Source: Pseudanabaena biceps
GTDB taxonomy: Bacteria > Cyanobacteriota > Cyanobacteriia > Pseudanabaenales > Pseudanabaenaceae
DNA length: 64,000 nt
NCBI GenBank assembly: GCA_013361095.1
Contig: JAATWA010000001.1
Span: forward strand, 2,768,501 to 2,832,500
Direction of reading: 5' to 3'
The notes below the pieces were generated by a model. That model saw only the letters and a list, made by a program, of their open reading frames with translations. It did not search any database and was not told the DNA's origin. Below, piece by piece: positions 34,706 through 45,593 of the stretch (position 1 is the first letter of the stretch; every line of letters starts with the position of its first letter). The translations under genes were made by a program, and so were the position numbers.

Positions 34706-36520
34706 TTAAACCAGAAATAGTTTTGAAGGATCAAGGTAAACCTGCCAAGGTCGAGCATATTGCTTAATCACAAACCACTTTTCCTTAAATACTTCTGCTT
34801 GCAGATGATAATCCCAATCATGATCAGGAGCATCATTTAATTTGAGATATAAGGTCATACGGTGCGGTGTTTCCGTAGTGCGAACTAGCCAACAGGGAAA
34901 CGTATTTGGCGAATCATTTTTGACTTGACTCTCTAGAAACGCTATATGGTGAGCGCGAATCCCTATATGAGTTGGTGAGTTTGAGCCTGTAGGGTTAACC
35001 TGTAGCTGACATCCCCACTCTAGAGCTGCGATCAGATTAGGAGCGATCGCCTGAATCCGCGAAAAGTTTTTACAACCTGTAAGCCTTGCTGTCTCAACAT
35101 TGGCGGGATGATCAAAAACTGCGGATTTCTCGCCATAGCTCATCACCTGACCGCGTTCCAAAATCAGTAAGTTTTGACAAATGCGATAAGCTTCATCGAT
35201 ATTGTGGGTGACAAAAAGAGTGATTCCTTTATAGGTACTCAGCGTAGAAATTAGTTCTCGTTCTATTTGGCTACGGAGGTGTGTGTCTAGCGCCGAAAAT
35301 GGCTCGTCAAGTAGAAGGATATCAGGCTGGCTGACTAGCGCTCTTGCGAGAGCTACCCTTTGCTGCTGACCGCCTGAAAGTTGATGTGGATAGCGATCAC
35401 CAAATCCTTGTAATTCAATACTTTGTAATTGCTCAAATACTTTTTCTCTGACCTGCGATCGCGAAAGTTCTTTTGATAGTCCAAAGGCAATATTTTGAGT
35501 AACCGTCAAGTGTGGAAACAGCGCGTAATTTTGAAATAGAAAACCAATATGGCGATCGCGACTAGGTAAATTAATATCTTTGACACTATCAAATAAAACC
35601 TTACCATTAATCACAATTCGCCCACTTGATGGAGTTTCCATACCCGAAATACACTTGAGCAGCATACTTTTGCCTGTACCTGATGCTCCCAAAATTCCAA
35701 TCGACTTGTCTGCACAATGCAAAGCAATTCGCAAATCAAACTCAAGTAATTGCTTCTGAATATCAATTACCAACCCCTCCTCATAATTTGTAATTCGTAA
35801 TTCGTCATTTGATTGAATTTTTTTCTTTTTTCTTCTCCCTTTGCCCTTATCCTGTTCTCTCTTGTTTGACCAGATATGAGCAATCGCGATCGCGGAAAAA
35901 GAAATCGATAAAATTACGGCTGTCCAGAGCCAAGCTTCTTGAGTTTCGCCTGCTTCTACGGCGGCATAAATAGCGAGGGGAATTGTCGTGGTTTGTTGAG
36001 GAATATTACCCGCTAGCATGAGGGTTGCACCAAATTCACCTAAGCCTCTGGCAAAGGCAAGCATCGCTCCTGCTAAAATCCCGGGGAAAGCTAAAGGTAA
36101 GGCTATCTGAAAAAAGACTCGAAATTCAGAAGCGCCAAGGGTCTTCGCGGCGCTTAGCAAATTTCCATCCACTTGCTCAAATGCACCTTGAGCAGTTTTA
36201 TACATTAAGGGAAAAGTGACAACGACTGCTGCAATTACACCCGCATACCAAGTAAAAATAATATTGAAGCGGAAGAGTTGTAAAAACTTTCCCATCCAGC
36301 CATATTGTCCAAACAACTGTAGTAATAGAAACCCAACTACTGTGGGCGGCAACACAAGCGGCGCTAGAAATATACTATCAAATACTGTTTTCCATTTGCC
36401 GCGATATTCCAAAAGACTATAGGCTGCTGTAATCCCTAAAAAGAATGTAAAAAAGATGGCAGTAATTGCCACCTTTAGAGATATCCATAATGGAGAGAAG
36501 TCAAAGGGTGCTGAAACCAT
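34706..36520 (-). CDS. modBC: Fused molybdate ABC transporter permease-ATPase (ModB-ModC)
   Basis: The protein is 604 aa. Residues 1-215 are a ModB-like permease (LVLPPTVVGFLLLQLFG, GAFEQVDGNLLSAAKTLGAS, ARGLGEFGATLMLAGNIP). A short basic linker (RREQDKGKGRRKKKKIQ region) joins it to an ATPase (Walker A GASGTGKS, signature [15 protein letters not shown], Walker B ILLLDEPFSALD) and a C-terminal MOP-like/TOBE region (LQVNPTGSNSPTHIGIRAHHIAF). The fusion is typical of cyanobacteria. It overlaps modA by about 20 bases, so both are one operon. It imports molybdate (or tungstate) for nitrate reductase and related enzymes. Confidence 0.93.
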   Translation of the reverse strand: MVSAPFDFSPLWISLKVAITAIFFTFFLGITAAYSLLEYRGKWKTVFDSIFLAPLVLPPTVVGFLLLQLFGQYGWMGKFLQLFRFNIIFTWYAGVIAAVVVTFPLMYKTAQGAFEQVDGNLLSAAKTLGASEFRVFFQIALPLAFPGILAGAMLAFARGLGEFGATLMLAGNIPQQTTTIPLAIYAAVEAGETQEAWLWTAVILSISFSAIAIAHIWSNKREQDKGKGRRKKKKIQSNDELRITNYEEGLVIDIQKQLLEFDLRIALHCADKSIGILGASGTGKSMLLKCISGMETPSSGRIVINGKVLFDSVKDINLPSRDRHIGFLFQNYALFPHLTVTQNIAFGLSKELSRSQVREKVFEQLQSIELQGFGDRYPHQLSGGQQQRVALARALVSQPDILLLDEPFSALDTHLRSQIERELISTLSTYKGITLFVTHNIDEAYRICQNLLILERGQVMSYGEKSAVFDHPANVETARLTGCKNFSRIQAIAPNLIAALEWGCQLQVNPTGSNSPTHIGIRAHHIAFLESQVKNDSPNTFPCWLVRTTETPHRMTLYLKLNDAPDHDWDYHLQAEVFKEKWFVIKQYARPWQVYLDPSKLFLV

Positions 36521-37289
36521 ATTTCTCGAAAATATTCTTGGCTGGTTCGCTGGATAAAAATTCTAGATAGGATTTGGCAGTTTCTGGATGGGAGCTTTTT
36601 TGTAAAACAGCGATCGGATAGACAATGGGCTTATGAAGTTTGGCATTGATGATTTCTACAACTTTAACTTTGGTTGAAGTTTTCGCATCGGTTGCATAGA
36701 CAATTCCTGCTTGAGCATTGCCAGATTCTACGAATTGCAGTACTTGACGCACATTATTCCCTAAGACAAATTTTGATTGAACTTCTTGGAGAAGATCTAG
36801 TTTTGTCAATGCTTGTTCTGCATATTGACCGACAGGAACGCTGCGAGGATCGCCGATCGCAATTCGTTTAATACTAGCGTTGGTTAAATCTTTTAATTCT
36901 TTAGCATTGCCTTTGTCCACAGGAACGATTAAAACTAAGCGATTGCTTAATAAATCGCGGCGGGTATCAGCAACGATTAAGTCTTTTTGTTGTAGTTCAT
37001 CCATTTGTTGAGCGGCGGCAGAAATGAAAACATCAACGGGAGCGCCGTTAATGATTTGTTGTTGCAATTCTCCTGAACTGCCAAAGTTATTGCGAATGGA
37101 GACATTGGCTTTGGCTTTGCTATATAAAGGCGTGATTTCTCCCAAAGCTGTTTTGAGACTTGCTGCCGCCGAAACTGTTAATTGGACGTTCTCTTGCTTT
37201 ACTGATGACGAAAAGAAGCTACATCCTGCGATCGCACATAATGTAACCACAAGCAGAGAAAGAAAAGTGATAACTCTTTTTTTGTTCAT
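36501..37289 (-). CDS. modA: Molybdate-binding periplasmic protein ModA
   Basis: This is 262 aa from MNKKRVITFLSLL at 37289; a longer frame goes to 37343. The ATG overlaps the upstream gene's TGA. A lipobox CAIAGC points to a lipoprotein or signal peptide. The ModA core is VSAAASLKTALGEITPLY, FGSSGELQQQIINGAPVDVFISA, and IAIGDPRSVPVGQYAEQALTKL. It binds molybdate outside the membrane and hands it to the ModBC fusion downstream. No Mo-co riboswitch or ModE-like operator was recognised upstream. Confidence 0.93.
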   Translation of the reverse strand: MNKKRVITFLSLLVVTLCAIAGCSFFSSSVKQENVQLTVSAAASLKTALGEITPLYSKAKANVSIRNNFGSSGELQQQIINGAPVDVFISAAAQQMDELQQKDLIVADTRRDLLSNRLVLIVPVDKGNAKELKDLTNASIKRIAIGDPRSVPVGQYAEQALTKLDLLQEVQSKFVLGNNVRQVLQFVESGNAQAGIVYATDAKTSTKVKVVEIINAKLHKPIVYPIAVLQKSSHPETAKSYLEFLSSEPAKNIFEKYGFSTL

Positions 37290-37687
37290 TTGACTAATGA
37301 CTGCCCAAAAGTGCGAATCGTTGGTAGAGTGTCGGTAAACCATCCCAAACCTAAACCTACTCCTGCAATCAAAGCCAACACCAAAAAATTCCAGCCGCGA
37401 TTATTCATAAAAGCGCGAAGTTCATTCCTTGCCACATACATCAAAAATGCCCAGATCACACTAATTCCCAGTGAAAGCAGAAATTGATCTTTCTTTAAAA
37501 ATACAAATATCACCGCCGCGATCGCCCAAGCTACTGAAAACAACCATTCAATTCCAAAGGCGATCGCGCCAAGGGGAATCCAGAGCCGCCAGTCGGCTTT
37601 ATGCACTGACAGCAACCATCCATAGGCTATGTATCCAGCTAAAACTAGAGCGAGGGAAAGTATTGGTAGTTTTCGGATCGTACGCAT
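37286..37687 (-). CDS. Membrane protein at the head of the molybdate operon, unknown
   Basis: This is 133 aa, likely starting at MRTIRKLPILSL (two residues into a slightly longer frame). About four hydrophobic helices are visible (LSLALVLAGYIAYGWLL, IPLGAIAFGIEWLFSVAWAIAAVIF, FLLSLGISVIWAFLMYVA, WNFLVLALIAGVGLGLGWF). Its stop TGA overlaps the modA ATG as ATGA, so it is cotranslated with modA. I do not recognise the family. Its place suggests a link to metal-oxyanion transport, but this is only context. Confidence 0.65.
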   Translation of the reverse strand: MRTIRKLPILSLALVLAGYIAYGWLLSVHKADWRLWIPLGAIAFGIEWLFSVAWAIAAVIFVFLKKDQFLLSLGISVIWAFLMYVARNELRAFMNNRGWNFLVLALIAGVGLGLGWFTDTLPTIRTFGQSLVK

Positions 37688-37731
37688 ATTCAAAATCTCC
37701 TGATGATAATGTGTGGACGACTGTCATTACA

Positions 37732-37832
37732 GCGCTTTGCGCTCAAACCCGAACCAAGAATTTTTTTGAAAGTGTTGCTTTGCAACACTTTCAAAAAAAT
37801 TCTTGTGGTTCGTTTGATCGAAAATTGCTGTA
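37732..37832. repeat. Family-C element (ACAGCGCTTTGCGC...TTGCTGT)
   Basis: It has ACAGCGC at the left and GAAAATTGCTGT at the right, with a strong internal hairpin AAGAATTTTTTTGAAAGTG/complement around TTGCTTTGCAAC. It lies between the two minus-strand units. Confidence 0.65.
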
Positions 37833-37838
37833 GGGATC

Positions 37839-37887
37839 ATCTAACCGACACAATAAATGGCTTCGCCATTTATTGTGTCGGTTAGAT
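37839..37887. terminator. Terminator of the oxoprolinase gene
   Basis: Arms ATCTAACCGACACAATAAATGG and complement around CTTCG. It starts at the gene's stop codon (37887-37889). Confidence 0.8.
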
Positions 37888-40800
37888 TAGATCTGGGGAG
37901 TGGCTGCTTCATAACCGCCGCCACCGGGGGTGGCGATTACAAAAGTATCACCTACAGACATTTGGACGGTGGCGGTGCTTGGTAATCTCATGATTTCACC
38001 ATTATTTCTAATTACATAGTTTTCCCCAATCTCCCCCGACTCACCACCAGCTAAGCCAAAAGGCGCGATCGCTCTACTACTAGACAAAATCGCCGCCGTC
38101 ATTGGCTCCAAAAACTTGATCCGCCGAATCGCACCATTGCCTCCTTTATATTTACCCAGTCCACCACTATGGGCGCGAATGGCAAACTCTTCTAACAGCA
38201 CAGGAAATCGCCATTCTAGAACTTCAGGATCGGTCAGCCGCGAATTAGTCATGTGAGTTTGGATCGCATCCGTCCCATCAAAACCTTTGCCAGCGCCCGA
38301 GCCGCCGCAGATTGTTTCGTAATATTGATGGCGATCGCTACCAAAGGTGAAATTATTCATCGTTCCTTGGGAGGCTGCCATCACCCCAAGCGCACCATAC
38401 AAAGCATTGGCGATCGCCTGTGAAGTTTCCACATTTCCCGCCACTACTGCCGCAGGATAAACAGGATTTAGTAGAGAGCCTTCAGGAACAATGATATCAA
38501 TAGGAACGAGACAACCACCATTAAGAGGAATATCATCATTAACAAGCGTCCGAAATACATATAGGACAACAGCTTTACAAATTGCTAAAGGAGCATTGAA
38601 GTTATTGAGAAGTTGAGCAGAAGTGCCTGTGAAATCAATCTTTGCATGGCGCTGTTGTCGATCAAGACTAACTGCTACGGAAATTTGACTACCATCATCC
38701 ATTTCATAAATAAAACTTCGCTCCGATTGATCACCCCATGTTTGCGCCAACTCCACGATCGCCTTACGAATTGCTAATTCGGCATTATTTCTTACATGAC
38801 CCATATAGTTTTGTACCGTTGTCGCGCCATAGTGCGCCACCATATGCTGAAGTTCCTTCGCTCCGCAAGCATTGGCAGCAATTTGGGCTTGCAGATCGGC
38901 AAGGTTTTGAGCAGGATTACGCGCAGGGTAGACACTAGAAGTCAATAAGTTTAGGGTTTCCATTTCACAAAATTTACCCCCCTTAACTAAATGAAAATTA
39001 TCAAATAGAATTCCTTCTTCTTCAATACTGCGACTATTAGAAGGCATTGACCCCGGAGTTATGCCTCCAATATCGGCATGGTGTCCCCGTGAAGCAACAT
39101 AAAAAGTTGGGTGTTCAGATTCCATGAATACGGGCGTAATCACAGTTATATCTGGTAAATGCGTACCGCCGTTATAGGGGTTGTTAGTGGCAAATACATC
39201 GCCAAAATGAATATCGTCACCGCGATCGCTAATTAGAGCTTTGACGCTCTCTCCCATAGAGCCAAGATGCACAGGGATATGTGGCGCATTAGCCACTAAT
39301 TCACCATTAAGGTCAAAAATCGCACAGGAAAAGTCCAAACGCTCTCGAATATTGACGCTAGCACTGGTATTTTGCAAGGTGAATCCCATTTGTTCGGCGA
39401 TCGCCTGAAACAAATTATTAAATATTTCCAGTTTAATCGGATCGGGAATTGCATCTCCTCCATTTTCCTTAGCAAGAGAGCCTTGATTTTGAGGCGATCG
39501 CCTCAAAATCAAATTATTATCCACTGTTAACTCAGCTTCCCAATTTGGCTCGATCGCATTAGTTCCTGTCGCATCAATAATTAGAGCCGATCCAGTAATG
39601 CGATCGCCCACCCGTAAATCTTCGCGGCGATAGACTGCTGCCTTGCGCCATTGTCCTTGCATATAGACCTGTCTATAGACTTGACTAGGGATAGGCGCTA
39701 TTCCTATTCTCTCATGACTCTGTTTAGGCTGGCTCTGGGCAGTGGAACTCGACTTAACACCTTCAACCGCGATCGCTTCTACAATTAAAGCTTTCTCTGC
39801 AAAAATAAATCCATAGCGATCGCGATGTAAATCTTCAAATCTCTGTCTAAATAGAGCTAAGTTATTGGGAGCAAAGTCTTGAATCGTCAAGGTTAAGCAA
39901 GAGTCTGTGCCAGCGTAACGTAAGCGCAAACTTATTTCCACGGCAATACTTTTACTTTCTTCTGTTTCCAGAGGCAAGAGCGTCTGAGCATTTCGAGAGA
40001 GTTCTTGTTTAACTTGCTCGCTCAACTTTTGAGTAAGCAAAGACAATTCGCTGAGTAATTCTAGATTTAGTTCTGCTTCCACTGAACGATCGCGAATCGT
40101 CCGCACATCCGCTAGACCAATTCCATAGGCTGATAAAACCCCTGCGTAGGAATGGATAAATATTTGGGTCATGCCCAGTAAATCAGCGATCGCGCAAGCG
40201 TGCTGACCACCCGCACCACCAAAGCAACACAGCACATATTCTGCAACATCGTATCCACGCTGTACAGATATCTTTTTGATTGCCATCGCCATTTTTTCGA
40301 CCGCAATTTCTAAAAAGCCTTGGGCGACTTCTTCAGGTAAGACTGCTTGACCTGTAACTGCCGCAATCTCTTCAGCTAATTTCGTAAACTTCTGCCGTAC
40401 AACTTCTACATCTAATGGTAAGTTTCCTTCTTTCCCAAAGATAGAAGGAAAGAAATCAGGCTGCAACTTCCCTAACATCACGTTACAATCGGTCACGGCT
40501 AGCGCACCACCATTACGGTAACAGGCAGGGCCGGGGAAAGCTCCTGCTGATTGGGGACCAACTCGATATCTTGCGCCATCAAAATACAATAGTGAGCCGC
40601 CGCCTGCTGCTACTGTATGGATAGACATCATGGGTGTACTCAGTCTCACGCCTGCCACTTCTGTCGCTAGCGATCGCTCGTAACTACCCGCATAATGTGC
40701 TACATCAGTGGAAGTGCCTCCCATATCGAAGCTGATGATTTTAGCAAATCCTGCTTTTAAACTAGTTTGCACAGCCCCTACAATTCCCCCTGCGGGGCCA

Positions 40801-41612
40801 GAAAGGATACTATTTTTGCCATGAAAGGATTCTGCTTCGATTAGTCCGCCATTAGACTGCATGAACATTAGTTTTGATGATGCATCTGCATAGCGATCGC
40901 CAAGTTCTCCATGAATGCGATCAACATAACGCCTAAGAATTGGCGATAAATATGCATCGACAACCGTTGTATCTCCACGACTAATAAATTTAATCAGAGA
41001 ACTTACTTCATGGGATACCGAAACCTGCGTAAAGCCAATTTGTCGGGCAAGTGTAGCCAATCGTTTTTCATGGGCTGGATATCGATAGCTATGCATCAGA
41101 GCGATCGCGCAAGCGCGAATACCTGAGTCATAGGCAGCTTGTAACTCTGGCAAAACTTTAAGTTCTACTAATTCAATGAGAATTTCGCCATGAGCGCTGC
41201 AACGCTCTTCAATCTCAATCACTTGCTCATAGAGCATTTCAGGCAAAACAATCTGTCTCGCAAAAATATGTGGGCGATGTTGATAACCAATGCGTAAAGC
41301 ATCACCAAAGCCTTTGGTAATCAATAAAACTGTGCGATCGCCCTTTCGTTCCAGTAATGCATTCGTTGCCACCGTGGTTCCCATTTTGATCGCCGCAATT
41401 TGCTCAATGGGAATGGGTTCAGATTGGGAAAGTCCCAGAATATCGCGAATACCTTGAATGGGCGCATCGGCATAGCGATCGGGATTTTCGGAAAGCAGTT
41501 TATGCACAAGGATTTCGCCATTAGGCTGTTGGGCAACAATATCCGTAAATGTGCCTCCACGATCAATCCAAAACTGCCATTGCTGATTTTCTTTATGATT
41601 ACTATCGCTCAC
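37887..41612 (-). CDS. Fused hydantoinase A/B (5-oxoprolinase-like)
   Basis: This is about 1241 aa from a GTG at 41612; the frame extends to a TTG at 41627. Residues ~10-680 are HyuA-like ([44 protein letters not shown]). Residues ~725-1240 are HyuB-like ([39 protein letters not shown]). The ATP-binding phosphate loops of the A half and the metal-site region of the B half are present. Family members hydrolyse 5-oxoproline to glutamate with ATP; hydantoinase activity is the alternative. Fused A-B forms are common in eukaryotes and cyanobacteria. Confidence 0.92.
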   Translation of the reverse strand: MSDSNHKENQQWQFWIDRGGTFTDIVAQQPNGEILVHKLLSENPDRYADAPIQGIRDILGLSQSEPIPIEQIAAIKMGTTVATNALLERKGDRTVLLITKGFGDALRIGYQHRPHIFARQIVLPEMLYEQVIEIEERCSAHGEILIELVELKVLPELQAAYDSGIRACAIALMHSYRYPAHEKRLATLARQIGFTQVSVSHEVSSLIKFISRGDTTVVDAYLSPILRRYVDRIHGELGDRYADASSKLMFMQSNGGLIEAESFHGKNSILSGPAGGIVGAVQTSLKAGFAKIISFDMGGTSTDVAHYAGSYERSLATEVAGVRLSTPMMSIHTVAAGGGSLLYFDGARYRVGPQSAGAFPGPACYRNGGALAVTDCNVMLGKLQPDFFPSIFGKEGNLPLDVEVVRQKFTKLAEEIAAVTGQAVLPEEVAQGFLEIAVEKMAMAIKKISVQRGYDVAEYVLCCFGGAGGQHACAIADLLGMTQIFIHSYAGVLSAYGIGLADVRTIRDRSVEAELNLELLSELSLLTQKLSEQVKQELSRNAQTLLPLETEESKSIAVEISLRLRYAGTDSCLTLTIQDFAPNNLALFRQRFEDLHRDRYGFIFAEKALIVEAIAVEGVKSSSTAQSQPKQSHERIGIAPIPSQVYRQVYMQGQWRKAAVYRREDLRVGDRITGSALIIDATGTNAIEPNWEAELTVDNNLILRRSPQNQGSLAKENGGDAIPDPIKLEIFNNLFQAIAEQMGFTLQNTSASVNIRERLDFSCAIFDLNGELVANAPHIPVHLGSMGESVKALISDRGDDIHFGDVFATNNPYNGGTHLPDITVITPVFMESEHPTFYVASRGHHADIGGITPGSMPSNSRSIEEEGILFDNFHLVKGGKFCEMETLNLLTSSVYPARNPAQNLADLQAQIAANACGAKELQHMVAHYGATTVQNYMGHVRNNAELAIRKAIVELAQTWGDQSERSFIYEMDDGSQISVAVSLDRQQRHAKIDFTGTSAQLLNNFNAPLAICKAVVLYVFRTLVNDDIPLNGGCLVPIDIIVPEGSLLNPVYPAAVVAGNVETSQAIANALYGALGVMAASQGTMNNFTFGSDRHQYYETICGGSGAGKGFDGTDAIQTHMTNSRLTDPEVLEWRFPVLLEEFAIRAHSGGLGKYKGGNGAIRRIKFLEPMTAAILSSSRAIAPFGLAGGESGEIGENYVIRNNGEIMRLPSTATVQMSVGDTFVIATPGGGGYEAATPQI

Positions 41613-41663
41613 CTTTGCCACCCACAAAATTTATGGCTATAGCTATACCCAGCCAAGTCAGGA

Positions 41664-41717
41664 TATAAAACCCAAGAGAGAGTTACGGCGCAACTCTCTC
41701 TTGGGTTTTGGGTTTGT
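41664..41717. repeat. Family-B element (TATAGCTATA ends)
   Basis: A shortened stem (AAAACCCAAGAGAGAGTTAC) with its complement CAACTCTCTCTTGGGTTT. ATGGCTATAGCTATA occurs at 41632-41647 and again near 41729-41742, just outside the element. Confidence 0.65.
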
Positions 41718-41831
41718 CCTAACATAAATGGCTATAGCTATAACACTGGATTATAGCGCTTTGGGCTTTCTTAAAACCCCAGAACAATTTTTGAAAGGAT
41801 GGCAAAGCTATCCTTTCAAAAATTGCTAGCG

Positions 41832-42671
41832 TCATGAGCCACATTGCATCAGGTAATTTAAAATCTTCTGAAATAACTGCACGATCGCATCTTTACCATT
41901 GTCGCGAATAAAAATATCAAAATTAGGATGAGAATTTGCCTCAATCATCCAGTAAACTCCGCGATCATCCACAGCCACATCTAGCCCTACATAAGCAATG
42001 GACATTTTCTGGAAAATTGGTTGTACAAATTGATCGATGGCTTGACGAATTTGCTGATCGCTGACTGCCATTGCGATCGCGCCTTCCCAATGCAGTGGAC
42101 TAAGGTTGCCCGTAAACTTTGCCTGTGAAATGTCTTTTTCGTATAAGACTTCTAGATGGCGATCGACATACACACAACGATATTCCTTGATGATATTAAT
42201 CGGTTCCTGTGCTAGTGCGATGTAGTCATAGCTTTTTAAATTGACATTAAAAATATTTTCTAGAGCTTGCTGCACCTGAAATGCATCAACACACTTAAAT
42301 ACATTGTTGCCTCCTGATCCACGATTTCTCTTAACAATTATTGGTAGCTCAAAATTATTTTTAATCTGCTCAACAATCTCGATAACAGTTGTAAATTGCA
42401 GATACTCTCGATATTTTTCATCACAATAGGGAGATATATAGGAGATAGTGCGTGGCATCTTGGCGACATCTTGAAAAACTTGATAAAAGTATTGCTTATC
42501 CTTAAAAATTTCTGCGATCGCCTGTGGAATTAGCGGAGTTGAATAGTTAGTAAAGTAATAGTCTAAATTGTTGATTTCCACCTTAACTAAGTTTTGGTTG
42601 GGATGTAAAATTTCGTGTTTAAGTTCCAGATTTTGACAAGCTTCTAGTAAGACTTTAATGTTTGTGAGCAT
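41832..42671 (-). CDS. ATP-grasp family ligase-like protein, unknown substrate
   Basis: The protein is 279 aa. It has the ATP-grasp arrangement: a lid region (LPIIVKRNRGSGGNNVFK, about residues 108-125), central EYRCVYVDRHLEVLYEK, and the Mg2+-binding C-terminal YVGLDVAVDDRGVYWMIEANSHPNF. The last motif (Asp/Glu plus Asn) is typical of RimK-like ligases. No neighbour shows the amino-acid or peptide substrate. It stands alone between repeats. Start MLTNIKVLLEAC. Confidence 0.75.
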   Translation of the reverse strand: MLTNIKVLLEACQNLELKHEILHPNQNLVKVEINNLDYYFTNYSTPLIPQAIAEIFKDKQYFYQVFQDVAKMPRTISYISPYCDEKYREYLQFTTVIEIVEQIKNNFELPIIVKRNRGSGGNNVFKCVDAFQVQQALENIFNVNLKSYDYIALAQEPINIIKEYRCVYVDRHLEVLYEKDISQAKFTGNLSPLHWEGAIAMAVSDQQIRQAIDQFVQPIFQKMSIAYVGLDVAVDDRGVYWMIEANSHPNFDIFIRDNGKDAIVQLFQKILNYLMQCGS

Positions 42672-42922
42672 AATTATTTCTGATGATTACAGTCTATTGA
42701 AGTTATGCGGAATTAGGTAGGCACTGAAAATCACACAATTATTTTTTTGAAAGTCAGCCTAATGCTGGCTTTCAAAAAAATAATTTTTATAATCAGAATC
42801 GCCTCTTTCTTGTACTTGATCAGCTTGTAATTTGTTATACAGCTATAATAGTCATGCTATGGGGGGATTTTTTTAGATGTAACACCTAAGTTTTGACCAT
42901 ACATTATATTTAAATACCGGTG

Positions 42923-42983
42923 CAGCTATAGAAGACGTTTGAAAAGCTCGCTTAGCAACCCTTTCAAACGTCTTCTATAGCTG
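42923..42983. repeat. Long hairpin adjacent to a MITE-like element
   Basis: Arms CAGCTATAGAAGACGTTTG and complement CAAACGTCTTCTATAGCTG, with a 16-base loop that can pair internally (CTCGCTTAGC). Confidence 0.7.
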
Positions 42984-42992
42984 TATTCCAGC

Positions 42993-43123
42993 CAGCAATT
43001 CTCATTGTGAAACCAATTTTGGGTTTTGCAGCGCCTAAGGCGCTGCAAAACCCAAAATTGGTTTTTTGAAAGCCAGTATTAGACTGGCTTTCAAAAAACC
43101 AATTTTTATAATGAGAATTGCTG
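42993..43123. mobile_element. 131-bp MITE-like element, copy 2
   Basis: The ends are CAGCAATTCTCATT and AATGAGAATTGCTG. It is flanked by TATTCCAGC (42984-42992) and TATTTCAGC (43124-43132), 8 of 9 identical. It has the same two internal stems as copy 1. Confidence 0.85.
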
Positions 43124-43186
43124 TATTTCAGCCTAAAGCATTGTATAGAATCATTTGAATACTGAATATGAACAGCCCTGAAATCT

Positions 43187-45427
43187 ATGCTAGATAGCAT
43201 CTTTCAACTACTGGAAACTAATGGATACATTCCTCATGGTCATTGCTACCTGTGGCAAACAAATTTAGTCGGTTTGCATGTCAGTGGAGATGCCCTCATT
43301 GCTCTAGCATATTTTTCTATTCCCACAATGCTAATTTATTTTGTAAATAAGCGAACGGACGTAGAAAAGTTCAGAAAAGTATCATTACTATTTGGTTCTT
43401 TTATTATTGCTTGTGGACTGACACATACCTTAGAAATTGTGACACTTTGGTATCCCATCTACTGGTGGGCAGGATTACTAAAAGCACTGACGGCAATAAT
43501 CTCTATATATACAGCTTTTGAGCTGTTCTTTTTGATTCCTGTGGCTTTGGCTCTACCAAGCGCCGACGAGTTAATGCAAGCCAATCAAGCTCTAGAAGCA
43601 GAAATTACCGAAAAACGTATTACAGAACAAGCTTTACGAGAAAGCCAAAAGCGCTATCAAAACCTCGTGTCAGAGTTAGAAGAACGGGTAAAAAGGAGGA
43701 CTGCCGAACTCGATCGCCAAAACAAAGAATTAGCCACAGCTAGGCAAGAGGCAGATTTCGCAAATCAGGCTAAGAGTGACTTTTTGGCAATGATGAGTCA
43801 TGAAATTCGGACACCGATGAATGGCGTGATTGGGATGACTAATTTATTGTTAGATACCGATCTTAACGACAAGCAAAGAAATTTTGTAGAACTTGTCCAT
43901 AACAGTGGCAATAGTCTGTTAACGATTATTAACGATATTTTAGATTTTTCTAAAGTCGAATCTGGGAAAATGGAACTCGAAGAAAAGCCATTTAACTTAG
44001 AAGACTGTGTTCGAGATGCATTGCTATTGATGAGTGTAAAGGCGAATGAAAAGAATATTGAATTAAGCTATCACTCTGCGCCCGATGTTCCAATCGTAAT
44101 TGTTAGTGATGCCAATCGCCTTCGCCAAATTATAGTTAACCTAGTATCTAATGCTGTCAAGTTTACAAGTAAGGGGCGGATTCATTTGAGCATTTCCGCA
44201 ATAAAACTATCCAATACATTACCAGAAGATCAATCTCTTTCCGATCAAAAATCACCATATAAGCTGATATTTTCAATTCAAGATTCGGGGATTGGCATTC
44301 CCAGCGATCGCATTACCTATTTATTTGAAGCATTCATTCAAGCTGATGCTTCGACTTCTCGCCAATATGGGGGTACAGGTTTAGGCTTAGCAATTTGCAA
44401 AAAACTGTCAAATATTATGGGTGGAACAATTTGGGTGGAGAGCTATGGCGCAGTTGGTGGTTCACCTCCTATAGCATGGCTAGAAGACTCACAAAATCAG
44501 AGCCTGACAGCTGGCTGCACATTCTATTTCACCATAACAAGTGATTCGATTAATCATAATAAATTTGTCCGTGAGCCTAAAAAAACCACACTGTCTGAAA
44601 AATCTCGCACCAAGATACCAAGAGATTTAGCGACTCACTTTCCTTTAAAAATATTGGTAGTTGAAGATAACTACGTTAATCAGCAATTGCTAATGCTAAT
44701 GCTAGAAAATCTTGGCTATAGTTGCGATATATCTGAGAATGGAGTTGAGGCGATTGAAGCAGTCCATCGTAATAATTACGATCTAATCCTCATGGATGTG
44801 CAGATGCCAATCATGGATGGAATTGAAGCAACTCGACAAATTCGCAATCTTGAACATCCATCTAAGTCAGTTAAGATCGTGGCTGTGACCGCAGGCGTAA
44901 TGCATGGCGAAAACCAAAAGTTTTTAAGATTGAATATGGATGGATATCTTTCTAAGCCAATTCGGATCGATGAGTTAGTGGATGTTTTAACTGGTGGTCA
45001 AGCTCTAAATGTTCTAGGTGTCAGCCAACAGCCTCAAAGCTCATTGGATACAGACTCAGAAGTAATTGATATGATTGTGTTTGAAGGCTTAGTATCAATG
45101 ATTGGTTGCAAAGATGATTCCGAAATAGTTATCAGTTTAATTAATTCTTACTTAGAAGAGCTTACCAAATTCAAAACTAAAGTTGTGAATGGAATTAATG
45201 AGTATGATCTTACTGCTATTAACCTTGCTAGTCATTCCCTAAAGGCTTCTAGCGCTTCTTTGGGAGCAAATAAGTTAGCTGACATTTGTAGAAGTCTTGA
45301 ACATAAATCTACTGCTAAGGCGATCGCTGAAGAGGGAGGGGATTGGAAAACTTTACAGAATCAATTTGAGCAGGAATGCGATCGCGTTAGGAAAAAATTA
45401 CAGACTATGACTGTGGACATTCTATGA
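43187..45427 (+). CDS. Ethylene-receptor-like hybrid histidine kinase
   Basis: The protein is 746 aa. Residues 1-125 hold PHGHCYLW and three membrane helices with [13 protein letters not shown] (Asp35) and [10 protein letters not shown] (Cys76, His80). These match the Asp, Cys and His residues of the plant ETR1 and Synechocystis SynEtr1 ethylene-binding domain. A coiled coil (~125-195), HisKA ([17 protein letters not shown], His205), HATPase (GTGLGLAI), REC ([11 protein letters not shown], phospho-Asp in LILMDVQMP ~537) and HPT ([15 protein letters not shown], His ~682) follow. So one chain has a complete relay. No GAF domain or phytochrome is fused, unlike SynEtr1. Binding of ethylene is inferred from the residues. 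Confidence 0.93.
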   Translation: MLDSIFQLLETNGYIPHGHCYLWQTNLVGLHVSGDALIALAYFSIPTMLIYFVNKRTDVEKFRKVSLLFGSFIIACGLTHTLEIVTLWYPIYWWAGLLKALTAIISIYTAFELFFLIPVALALPSADELMQANQALEAEITEKRITEQALRESQKRYQNLVSELEERVKRRTAELDRQNKELATARQEADFANQAKSDFLAMMSHEIRTPMNGVIGMTNLLLDTDLNDKQRNFVELVHNSGNSLLTIINDILDFSKVESGKMELEEKPFNLEDCVRDALLLMSVKANEKNIELSYHSAPDVPIVIVSDANRLRQIIVNLVSNAVKFTSKGRIHLSISAIKLSNTLPEDQSLSDQKSPYKLIFSIQDSGIGIPSDRITYLFEAFIQADASTSRQYGGTGLGLAICKKLSNIMGGTIWVESYGAVGGSPPIAWLEDSQNQSLTAGCTFYFTITSDSINHNKFVREPKKTTLSEKSRTKIPRDLATHFPLKILVVEDNYVNQQLLMLMLENLGYSCDISENGVEAIEAVHRNNYDLILMDVQMPIMDGIEATRQIRNLEHPSKSVKIVAVTAGVMHGENQKFLRLNMDGYLSKPIRIDELVDVLTGGQALNVLGVSQQPQSSLDTDSEVIDMIVFEGLVSMIGCKDDSEIVISLINSYLEELTKFKTKVVNGINEYDLTAINLASHSLKASSASLGANKLADICRSLEHKSTAKAIAEEGGDWKTLQNQFEQECDRVRKKLQTMTVDIL

Positions 45428-45469
45428 AAGTATTGCAAAGCAACACGCTGTAAGATTCATCATAGCTAT

Positions 45470-45524
45470 AAAGCCCAAGAATTGGCTGGCGGCGCTCCGC
45501 GCCGCCAGCCAATTCTTGGGCTTT
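45470..45524. repeat. Family-B hairpin (AAAGCCCAAGAATTGGC stem)
   Basis: Arms AAAGCCCAAGAATTGGCTGG plus CGGCGC around TCC, followed by TTTGTCCTCAAACAAATGACTGTAGCTATAC, the conserved outer end. Confidence 0.75.
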
Positions 45525-45593
45525 GATTTGTCCTCAAACAAATGACTGTAGCTATACAATAAATATCTATATAACTTTTTTGGGTTTACTGTT

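Larger units (their letters stand above)
42672..43186. other. Repeat-rich intergenic region without a gene
   Basis: The 515 bases hold a degenerate MITE half (about 42738-42805), a long hairpin (42923-42983) and one complete 131-bp element (42993-43123). I see no credible gene. The remaining single-copy DNA (42810-42915) is AT-rich with a G6 run and no recognised motif. Confidence 0.6.
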
